Assembly (NCBI GenBank): GCA_027604685.1 | Contig: JADHYX010000432.1 | Span: 7,431-17,983 of the forward strand | DNA: 10,553 bases | Direction: 5' to 3' | From: Lobulomyces angularis | Lineage: Eukaryota > Chytridiomycota > Chytridiomycetes > Lobulomycetales > Lobulomycetaceae | In this document: piece by piece, positions 1-6,797 of the stretch | Layout: each line of letters begins with the position of its first letter | Numbering within the stretch: position 1 is the first letter of the stretch | Position numbers and translations under genes: made by a program | The notes under the pieces: model-generated | Seen by the model: only the letters and a program-made list of their open reading frames with translations | The model's database searches: none | What the model was told of the DNA's origin: nothing

Positions 1-688
1 AATCAATATAATAATTAAACAAAATAAAAAAAAATAAATAAAAAAACATCAAAAAAAAAAAAAAAAAATTTAATTTTACAATTTTTTTAACTATTGTAAT
101 AAAGAATGCAATGATAATGATAAAAAACAAAAACCATTGATAATCGAATTAAATTAAAAAAAAAATTAAAAAAAAAAAATTAATGAATTGGCTATTATAT
201 ATGTAAATAAATTTCTAAAAAATGTTAAATTAATGAGGTAAAATACTTCTTTTTTAAGAAAAATTTTTAAAAAAGTCTTTTAAAAAAAAAAAAGTAAGTT
301 ACTGATCATTTTAAGAGTGATGAAATTTTTTAAAATTTTAAAAATTAGTAGAAAGGTTAACAAAAATAATAAATTTTTAAGAAAACATATGTTTTAATTT
401 TCAAAACAGAAATATTTTTTGAAAAAATATAACACTTTTTTTTTTTTTTTCCTTTTTTAATTATATAGTTTTTATCTTGCATTTATAGATAAATTTTTTT
501 TTTTTTTTTTCTACTTTTTTAGTTTATCACTTAATTATAAAAGGGGATATTAAAGACCCTTTCGGGGTTTAAAAAAAAAAAATTATATCCAAATATTTAA
601 GTAAATAAAATATTTTTAAAAAAAATAAAAAATTAAAATTTTTTAAAAAAATAAAAACTCGTTTTTTAATTCATATTTTTCAAAAAAA
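1..688. other. Low-complexity intergenic DNA
   Basis: This stretch is almost entirely A/T homopolymer runs and short A/T words. I see no open frame with a credible protein on either strand and no tRNA-like cloverleaf. The final part presumably holds the promoter and 5' UTR of the gene starting at 689, since poly-T tracts at 437-450 and 498-510 and an A-rich leader just before the ATG are typical of dictyostelid promoters. The only GC-bearing element is the nested hairpin at 545-590, listed separately. Confidence 0.6.
545..590. repeat. Compact nested hairpin in AT-rich spacer
   Basis: The outer arms GGATAT (545-550) and ATATCC (585-590) are perfectly complementary. Inside them AGACCC (554-559) pairs with GGGTTT (565-570), allowing one G-T pair, around the five-base loop TTTCG. 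A run of A lies between the inner and outer right arms. Two nested stems holding almost all the G/C of a 600-base region suggest an RNA or cruciform structure, either a small ncRNA or a 5' leader element of the gene about 100 bases downstream. I do not recognise a known RNA family. Confidence 0.35.
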
Positions 689-1871
689 ATGCTTACTAAC
701 ATATTATCAAATCTGTCACCAAAAATAAATCGCAGTTGCCAAAATGCTACTGGAACAGTTTTTGATAAAAATTATAACAATGCTCAAGAGCAATATCACT
801 ATCATGATTACAATCTTGAAAAAGGAGTGGATAATCACGAATTTATTGCAAACAAGTACTCCAATAATTTAAGCTTAAATGTCTCGGTAAAAATATTTTC
901 AAGTTTTTTGTGAATATTTTTTTAACCTTTTTTTTTTTTTTTAAGAAATCTTTAATTAAAAATAACAGAAAAGTAATACCAAATTTAAGGATTCATACCG
1001 AATATGATAAATACACTCCGGAAGTTTTGTCAGCCCCAGCAGCTATGGATGACGGTACCTACTTTAACTCAACGCATCACCAATTTCCACTTAAACGTTC
1101 AAATTCAACTGGCGGGCCAATTGAATACAATACCCTTCTTTCCAATACATTTAGCAGAGAAGGAAATTGGAGGCATTTGCCTCGACCTTTTGCTTATACA
1201 AAAAAGCCATTACCCTCTCTCACACGAACTAGAAGTTTAATAGAACATAATCTTCCATCTCATAATCGTCAACCTCGTTCTCAACACTATTCTAACAACA
1301 GGCAGGAGAGTGGCTACCCTGGTAAACAAACAATAAAAAAAAATTATAGTAATTTTAACTCAACTTTTTTTAATTTTTTGAAGCTTATGTAGCAGAGCCA
1401 GAAGCAGTTTTAGATACAAATTCAACTACTCATCCAGAAAGTGTTAGTTTTCATGAAGAAATGTTAAAAAAAAATAATTACGAGAGGGACTTTGATGATT
1501 TGGAATTGTTAAAAAGTCAAGTTGCTAAATCTACAATTATTTTAAAAAATTTACAATCATCAGGTAAGTTAAAATTATTAAATTTTTTAATTTTATATTT
1601 TTATTTTTTATCAGGAGAATATATTGAAAATTTAATAAAAGAAAGATATCAAGAGAGAAACTTTAATTTCTCATCTGAAATAAATACAGCATTAAAAAAT
1701 TTAAATTTAAAGTTGTCAAATCTAGAAGAAAAAACCAGTAATAATCAAATCGAAAAAGAAATTTCAAAAAAAAAAAATGAAAAGATGAAGAATGATTTAA
1801 AGCAAGTTTTGGATGAAATTGTTAAAAGGTTAACAAATTTGGAAGAAACTGTATTTGGAAATGAAAAATAA
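689..1871 (+). CDS. Unrecognised protein with C-terminal coiled coil, tandem paralogue A (4 exons)
   Basis: Splice model: 689-886, 946-1321, 1384-1563, 1615-1871, giving 336 aa. Each junction has GT..AG and keeps frame: intron 1 phase 0, introns 2 and 3 phase 1. Acceptors follow T-rich tracts, except that alternative AGs near 1392 and 1395 would also keep frame for exon 3. Residues 1-190 are polar and low in predicted structure, rich in Asn, Ser, His and Arg, with basic-proline segments around 130-190. Residues about 232-330 are rich in Leu, Lys and Glu with heptad-like spacing and should form a coiled coil. Residues 232-290 align without gaps to 83-141 of the next gene, sharing LL, KS, ER, FS and spaced Leu, and both end in a matching VL..I/L-KR helix. 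I do not recognise the family and assign no function. Intron 3 (51 nt) is in frame and lacks a stop, so unspliced message would still be translatable. Confidence 0.75.
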
Positions 1872-2154
1872 TTAAATAAAAAAAAAAAAAAAAAAAAATT
1901 CTCTACTTTTTTTTGATAAATTGAAATTATAAATTCATATTACTAAATCTTTAGATAAAAAATAATATTAAAAAAAGGATAGTTCTAAATAGTATTTTTA
2001 TGTAATAAAGAAGTATCAATTTCTTTAACATTAAAAAAAAGATATAAACTGAATGCATCTTGAATTTTTTTTATACTTTAAAAAAAAAGAAGTATTCACA
2101 TTTGAAAAAATATAACAAAAAAAGAATTTCACATATAAAGCAAAGAAAATTTGA
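1872..2154. other. AT-rich spacer, 3' flank of paralogue A
   Basis: Poly-A runs directly follow the stop codon and are followed by mixed A/T sequence. The longest minus-strand frame I read here is a short hydrophobic run of about 35 residues with no splice support or recognisable similarity, so no gene is called. Confidence 0.5.
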
Positions 2155-2420
2155 CAGTTACCCAAGGATTTCTTTACAGTTAGGCAAAAGTAACTAGAAT
2201 TTTTACAGTAAAATAGGAATTAACGAAGGGAACCTTTCCGTGAAAAACCAAAGGAGAACCTGCCAATGAAATACCAAAAGGAGGATGAATTAGCGAATGC
2301 TCTAGTGGCCCAATTGAACTGGGAGCTACCTAGTAGGACTTGCTGCAATAGACCCTTTTGCATTATTTTTTTTTTAACACCCTCGTCGGATATTAAATCG
2401 CGAAAAAACTTCAAACCCTA
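2155..2420. other. GC-richer island of unknown nature (candidate structured ncRNA or foreign exon)
   Basis: About 2205-2345 is clearly richer in G/C than anything else between genes here. Both strands are open: a 64-codon minus frame (2414-2220) and a plus frame from about 2220 to a TAA at 2418-2420 with an internal ATG at 2266. Codons in both frames use G/C at third positions, unlike the other genes, and neither product is recognisable. Local inverted repeats are present: AGTTAC near 2156 with GTAACT near 2190, GAAGG/CCTTTC around 2226-2237, and CCCA/TGGG flanked by two CTAG copies around 2302-2334. A T-run at about 2367-2376 could end a Pol III transcript read on the plus strand. I looked for hallmarks of U1-U6, U3, 5S, SRP, RNase P/MRP, H/ACA and tRNA and found no convincing match. 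It is either a structured RNA gene or a sequence of foreign origin. Confidence 0.4.
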
Positions 2421-2769
2421 ATGTTTCATTTTTTTTCGTTTTTTATTTTTTTTTTTATTAAACAACCCACAAAAAAATAAAAAATAAATTTTTAAATAAA
2501 AAGGAAAATATCGATCACCTTTTTTTTAAATTATTAATTTATAAAAAAAAAAAAATTATAACAACTTACCAAGTTTAAATATTTTATTTTTCTTTTTATT
2601 TTATTTCATATTATTTTTGATTTTTAAATTTTTTTGGATAATACAATTTTAATTCTTTTTTTTTTTTTTTTAAAAAAAAAAAACACTTTTTAAAAGTTTG
2701 ATAATAATTTTTTTTATTTAAATACATTGGGGAATTAATATATTTTTTTTTTAAACAAAAAAAAAAAAA
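2421..2769. other. AT-rich spacer, promoter side of paralogue B
   Basis: Mostly alternating poly-A and poly-T tracts. A minus-strand GTAAGT donor-like site occurs near 2566-2571 and AG acceptor-like sites lie downstream of it on that strand, but no credible exon flanks them. The last 15 bases are an A-run leading into the ATG at 2770, as at other starts in the window. Confidence 0.5.
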
Positions 2770-3505
2770 ATGTCTTCACATTTTCAACAACAAAGAGCAA
2801 CTTATCAAAATAATAGACATTTATACCACCCGTATCATCCAATATATCAAAACAACCGATTAGGCAGCAATAATTGTAGAGGCGAGTTGGGTCTTTCACA
2901 CTTTGATTCCAGTAAATAAAAAAAATAAATTACTTTTTTTTTGTATTCATAATTTTAATTTTAATTTATTTCTTTTTTTTTTTATATTTACCTTACTAGG
3001 AGAATCAAATTCACAGCATTTAATTGAAAAAACACAACACCACTCTACACTAAGAACAGATGAAAGCAGATCAGAACTGGTGAAGGAGTGTGAGCAAAAC
3101 TTGTTTTTATTACAGGAAAATATGAAAAAATCAGCACTACTATTAACTACTTTGGAGTCGTTTAAAAGTTTAATCATTGAGAGAGTAGATTCACATTTTT
3201 ACGAACGGGAGCATCAATTTTCAAAAAAAATTGGTGACGCAGTAACTCAACTCAGCAATAGACTAGAAAAAGTAGCAATGCTGCAAAATTCTAATGATAA
3301 CAACACAGAGTATACCAGCAACAGCGAAAATCTTAAAAAGGAGAGAAAAAATGGTTTACCAAAATTTGTTAAAGGAAAATCAAAAAAAATTACTGAAGTC
3401 TATCAAATTGGTGGAACGGAAAGTGAAGAAGCTGAAATCTGGCACATTTTAACTGATGTCTTAAAACGAATTTCCCTTGTTGAAGAAAAAATTAATAAAA
3501 GTTGA
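2770..3505 (+). CDS. Unrecognised protein with C-terminal coiled coil, tandem paralogue B (2 exons)
   Basis: Splice model: 2770-2911 and 3000-3505, giving 215 aa and ending in TGA. The intron (GTAAAT..ACTAG, 88 nt, T-rich) is phase 1, and without splicing frame 1 stops almost at once at a TAA just inside it. The N-terminal 47 residues are rich in Gln, Asn, His and Tyr. Residues about 75-145 and 190-215 are Leu/Lys/Glu-rich helices likely to form a coiled coil, separated by an Asn/Lys-rich linker. The block at 83-141 aligns without gaps to paralogue A, and the phase-1 intron lies about 37 residues before that block, against about 42 for a phase-1 intron in A. This supports tandem duplication. 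B lacks most of A's long basic-proline N-terminal region. No known family is recognised. A structural, scaffold-like role is possible from the coiled coil, but this is inference only. Confidence 0.75.
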
Positions 3506-3828
3506 AACCAAAAAAAAAAATAAAAACTTATAATATTGTAACATACCAAAGAAATAAAAAATGTACAAGTGTGATAATATGTATACAAAAGAAAAAAAAA
3601 AAATTGTTTTTTTATTAAATAAAATTGTTTTTATATAGTAATTTAGAATAGATGTGAAACAATATAGATTAAATAATAATAATGAAAAAAAAAAAATAGA
3701 AATAAAATTTTGATAACTCTACAAAAAAAAATTTAAAAAAAAAAAAAATTTAACTTCAAGTTAATAGATATTTTATTTTCTATTTTTATATACATCATTT
3801 TTTTTTTAAACAAAAGAGGAAAAAAAAA
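3506..3828. other. Convergent 3' flanks, no gene seen
   Basis: AT-rich DNA between the stop of paralogue B (+) and the stop of the MZT1 homologue (-). It presumably contains both 3' UTRs; AATAAA-like words occur on both strands, as expected by chance at this base composition. I see no ORF, RNA gene or repeat worth calling. Confidence 0.5.
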
Positions 3829-4008
3829 TTATTGTTGCTGCTGCTGTTGAGAGTCGCTTTTCAGTTCTAAAAACACTTGAGCCAAGGCCTCAGGATTAAC
3901 ACCATTTTCACATAACTTCATACAGATTGATAAAGATTCTCTATCAATGTCAACATCCAGTAACCTTGCAATTTCTGAAAGAATTTCAATTTCATTTTCT
4001 TTATCCAT
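3829..4008 (-). CDS. mzt1: Mitotic-spindle organizing protein 1 (MOZART1/MZT1 family)
   Basis: A single-exon gene of 59 aa. MZT1 is a tiny helical subunit that binds the N-termini of gamma-tubulin complex proteins and is needed to recruit or activate gamma-tubulin ring complexes at microtubule-organizing centres. Residues 6-50 carry the family signature: an opening helix with EIARLLD, then DRESLSICMKLCENGVNPEA (residues 22-41), with the conserved Leu-Ser-Ile-Cys and Gly-Val-Asn-Pro-Glu-Ala segments, and a final LAQVFLELK helix. Length is slightly below the animal and plant proteins (about 70-80 aa) because the C-terminal tail is short. It ends in six glutamines, mostly CAG/CAA, typical of dictyostelid homopolymer expansion. 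The start is the only ATG that gives the full domain. It diverges from the RCC1-repeat gene with 91 bp between start codons. Confidence 0.93.
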   Translation of the reverse strand: MDKENEIEILSEIARLLDVDIDRESLSICMKLCENGVNPEALAQVFLELKSDSQQQQQQ

Positions 4009-4099
4009 AACTTTTAATATTTTTTATTTTAAAAAATTTTTTTAATTTTAAAACCCTCTTAAGAAAAAAAAAAGGAAGAAAAGAAATAATTTTTCTACA
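4009..4099. promoter_or_regulatory. Short divergent promoter interval
   Basis: Only 91 bp separate the ATG of the MZT1 homologue (-) from the ATG of the RCC1-repeat gene (+). The interval is A/T-rich with T-tracts on the left and an A/G-rich stretch near 4061-4086. It must contain both 5' UTRs and core promoters, so co-regulation of the pair is plausible. I see no specific factor site. Confidence 0.5.
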
Positions 4100-5430
4100 A
4101 TGTCAACAATATACCATTTTTTTATTAATGAAGCTATGGATGAGGAGGAAACACAAGATGAAAGAAAAGACTTAAATAATAGTTTAAATTACCTTGACTA
4201 CAAAAATCTCACAATAAGTAAAATTAAAAAGTCTAATAAATATCAACAAGAAAAAAATTTAATATCAAAAATTAAACTGTTAGATTCCAATTTAATAATT
4301 TATTTAACAGAAGATAATGAGCTAAATTTTTTAAATTTTAAAATAAATTTTAAAAATTTAAAAAGAAAGTTAAAAAAAAGTGAAGAAAAAAAGAATTTTT
4401 TGAAACTGATTGACTTTGATTTTTTTTTTAAATCCAAAATTTTAATCTTACTCTTTGATAATTTTGAATTAGTTTTGTTAAATTTTGAAAATGAATTTAA
4501 TCAATTTATGAAAAATGAGCAACTAAAAAAAAAAAGTTTTTTTTTTGACCACGAAAAAGTCTTCCTTAATTTCTTTGCGTTGCATAATCTGACTAGAACC
4601 TTTGACGAATGCCTTGATTTTAGTTGTTCTGAAAAAGGTAAATCTATACATCTTTCGATTCTCGTAAAGCAAATTTTTATTTTTTTTATTTTGTAAAAAA
4701 TATAGATATTTTTTTAATAAAACAAAATGGAGGTTTATTTAGTGTAAACTTTGATAAAGAAATTTACACAACAGAAACAACTAATGATGGTAAAAAATTT
4801 GAACCAATAGAATTATTATCAGAAAAAAGATTTACGAAAATTAAAAGTGGAAAAAATCATAGCATTTGTTTAAATGATAATAATGAGATATTCAGTTTTG
4901 GTTTGGGATTAAATGGTCAATTAGGATATCAAGAAAAGCTCTCTAAAATTCCAAAAAAAATTGTAAAATAAAATATTTTTTTTTTTAATATCAATTTTTT
5001 TTTTTGAAAAATAAAAAAAAAAAAAGGAATTTTTTGATGGATTAAATGTAACAGATTTTGAAATTGGAAGTTTCCATACCTTCGTAGTTGTTGATGAAGA
5101 AATTTTATATTCGTTGTAGGTATTTTTTGATAAAAAGAAAAATAATTCAATTTTGTTGTTAACATTTATATCAGTGGAGCTATTGGAAATGATCAATTAG
5201 GTAAAAAGGAGATTTTTCCCAGTGCAGTACCAGTAGAGTTTGAATCTAATTTGATATTCAGCAGTGGGGATTATCATACTGTAATTTATTCCAAAGTTCA
5301 AAATAAAATGGTTTTTACTTGCTTTGGGTTAAACGAATTTTCAGATTTTAAATTCAATGATATTCATCTTGAAAATGAAGCGTTGCACATATCGTGTAAT
5401 GGATTTAATACTTTAATTTTGGTAAAATAA
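4100..5430 (+). CDS. RCC1-repeat (regulator of chromosome condensation-like) beta-propeller protein (4 exons)
   Basis: Splice model: 4100-4637, 4706-4962, 5027-5115, 5175-5430, giving 379 aa. Phases are consistent and each junction is supported by restored RCC1 motifs. RCC1 repeats have a G.xHS/T...l...g.vysfG.n..GQLG pattern. Visible here are KSGKNHSICL followed by FSFGLGLNGQLG (residues 226-253), GSFHTFVVV followed by YSFGAIGNDQLG (279-304), and SSGDYHTVIY followed by FTCFGLNEF (about 313-336), then a partial CNGF..L blade at the end. Splicing at 5116-5174 rebuilds Phe295 in the YSFG motif, which fixes that donor. The N-terminal half (1-180) is acidic then very Lys/Leu/Asn-rich and too divergent to show blades. 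Canonical RCC1 is the nuclear exchange factor for Ran, but this protein is too degenerate to claim that activity. SERGEF/RCCD1-type or lineage-specific scaffold roles are equally possible. Confidence 0.8.
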
Positions 5431-5440
5431 AAATAAAAAA

Positions 5441-5455
5441 TATATATATATATAT
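5441..5455. repeat. TA dinucleotide microsatellite
   Basis: An uninterrupted TA run of about 15 bases lies just after the RCC1-repeat gene stop, in the convergent 3' flank shared with the DPM2 homologue. It is likely polymorphic and of no evident function. Confidence 0.7.
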
Positions 5456-5527
5456 TTTTATAATTTTTCTTGAATATTATTATTTTTATTATTATATGTA
5501 TTAATGCAAAATATATTGAATTTTTTG

Positions 5528-5921
5528 TTACATCTTTTTTTTTTTTTTACTTTCATTAATAAACACCATAGAAATAAAAAAAAGGATAAAAGTCAAAGAA
5601 GTAATAAACAATACGAGTGGAAATTTAACAGCTAAAATTTGATTTGGAAAATAATTATGTAACTTTGAATTTATGTTTGTGAAAGGCTTTAAAGAATTTA
5701 AAACAAAGATTAATATTCAATTTTTAATTTGTTTTATAATTTTCACCAAAATTATTGCCCATGTGGTATAATATATAAATATAATTAAACAAGTAGCTAT
5801 AATTAGTATTCCTTTTTGATTATCACTCTAGAAATAAAAAATAAAAAAAAAAGTTTAAATCAAATGTTTAAAAATAGTTGTTTTTTTTTTTTGATATTTT
5901 ATTTCTTTACTATTTTACCAT
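5528..5921 (-). CDS. dpm2: Dolichol phosphate-mannose synthase regulatory subunit 2 (DPM2) homologue (3 exons)
   Basis: Splice model on the minus strand: 5921-5919, 5827-5747, 5686-5528, giving 80 aa (human DPM2 is 84 aa). DPM2 is a small ER membrane protein with two transmembrane helices. It stabilises the DPM1 catalytic subunit of dolichol-phosphate-mannose synthase and also associates with the GPI-GlcNAc transferase. The family pattern is plain: a first membrane helix containing IIFIYYTTWAIIL (16-28), then PF at 29-30 directly after the splice, a loop with LHNYFPNQILAVKFPL (37-52), a second helix (about 52-71), and a lysine-rich cytosolic tail ending in KKKKKM. Intron 2 (60 nt) has in-frame stops and its removal joins IIL to PF exactly as in homologues. 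Exon 1 would be the ATG alone, followed by GTAAAA. Without that intron the reading is only three codons. An alternative upstream exon cannot be excluded. Confidence 0.88.
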
Positions 5922-6112
5922 TTTTTTTTTTTATAAATATATTTTTATCTTTAGACTTAATTTATTATTTTTATAAAAAAATCAAGAAAAAAAAAAAATT
6001 TTTTTTTATTTAATATTTTTTTCAATGATATAAGGTCAAAAAAAAAAAAAAGAGATCTAAAAAAAAAAAAAAAAAGTAATATAAAAACAAATAAAAAAAA
6101 AAAAAAAATATC
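5922..6112. other. Poly-A/poly-T spacer between two minus-strand genes
   Basis: Promoter side of the DPM2 homologue and 3' flank of the DUF1748-like gene. It consists largely of A-runs and T-runs of 10 or more bases. Nothing else is seen. Confidence 0.5.
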
Positions 6113-6386
6113 TTATTTTGTTCTAAAGTAATCAGGATTCTTGTTAAACTGGTTTAAAACAGAGTCAAAAATGTAGTCACCACAATACAAATAAGATTTA
6201 ACAACAGTCTTTAAGGTATCATTTTCAATTTTACTGGTGTTAAATTCAGTTTTTGTTACTCTTGATGCTCCTGATAATACTGTTGACACCAATGCTAAGA
6301 GATTATTAAAAAAAAAATAAAGTTAACATAGTAATAAAAATAAATTAATTACCTGCTTCAAATGCGAAATGTAATAATCTTGACAT
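6113..6386 (-). CDS. DUF1748/mitofissin (Atg44/Mdi1)-like small protein (2 exons)
   Basis: Splice model on the minus strand: 6386-6353 and 6294-6113, giving 71 aa. The intron is 58 nt (GTAATT..CTTAG, phase 1) and splits an Ala codon. The sequence matches my memory of the fungal DUF1748 family: an N-terminal amphipathic helix LLHFAFEAALVSTVLSGASR (4-23), where fungi have a very similar H-Y-A-F-D-A-x-L-V-S segment ending in G-x-x-R; then a short acidic helix with KIENDTLK; then YLYCGDYIFD (46-55), where fungi have YLGVGEWVFD; and a final DYFRTK, where fungi have SYFERKR. The fungal members (yeast YKL065W-A, fission yeast Atg44) are about 73 aa mitochondrial intermembrane-space proteins that bind lipid membranes and promote mitochondrial fission for mitophagy. 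Family membership is well supported; the same function here is inference. It is divergent from the cysteine synthase-like gene. Confidence 0.82.
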
Positions 6387-6797
6387 CTTTAATTTTTTTT
6401 TTCCGTACCAAAAAAAAAAAAAAAAAAGAAAATTATTAAATAAAATTGAATTTTTTACTTTTTTTTTTTTTTTTATTTTGGAAAAAAAAACAAACAAATT
6501 TTTTTTTTACCACGTTAAAAATGAATAAATAGAATAAAATAAAAAATTAATTTCATAATACATGAGATTTTTTTAATATTTTTTTACTAAAAAATTAAGA
6601 TGGATTTATTATTTTTTTTTATTTTTCTTTTTTTTTTTTTTGAAGAGAAATTTTAAAAAGTCAAATAAAATAAAGATCATTTTTAATTTTTTTTTTTTAT
6701 TTTTCATTTTTTTAAACTGTTTTTAAATTAACCTTAAATAAAAAATAACAATTAACATTAAAAATTAAAGAATAATCTTAAAAAAAAATAAAAAAAA
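6387..6797. promoter_or_regulatory. Divergent promoter region, 411 bp
   Basis: Separates the start of the mitofissin-like gene (-) from the start of the cysteine synthase-like gene (+). It contains long T and A tracts (for example 6461-6474 and 6625-6641). A slightly GC-bearing patch, TTACCACGTTAAAAATG around 6508-6524, is the only non-homopolymeric segment and could carry a factor site. No ORF or RNA gene is seen. Confidence 0.45.

Noticed and set aside
1004..1240. 78-codon plus-strand ORF in a second frame
   Set aside because: A shadow of exon 2 of the coiled-coil paralogue A; it has no splice or similarity support.
2230..2290. Partial resemblance to the 3' end of SSU rRNA (TTTCCGT, GAACCTGC, GGATGAATTA words in order)
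   Set aside because: Spacing is wrong and the words between do not match; likely coincidence.
2220..2414. 64-codon minus-strand ORF as a normal gene
   Set aside because: No recognisable protein, atypical codons, and an equally long open frame on the other strand; kept only as part of an unexplained island.
2160..2420. H/ACA snoRNA reading of the minus strand (AGAGCA hinge)
   Set aside because: No ACA box at a suitable distance and no convincing flanking hairpins of the right size.
4921..5196. Minus-strand open frames of 91 and 78 codons
   Set aside because: They lie antisense to exons 2-3 of the RCC1-repeat gene and run through its poly-A intron, giving Phe/Lys-rich nonsense; the plus-strand RCC1 motifs are decisive.
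5816..6013. Plus-strand frame of 65 codons rich in Phe and Lys
   Set aside because: It is antisense to the DPM2 first intron and exon 2 and to poly-T spacer; composition is that of homopolymer DNA.
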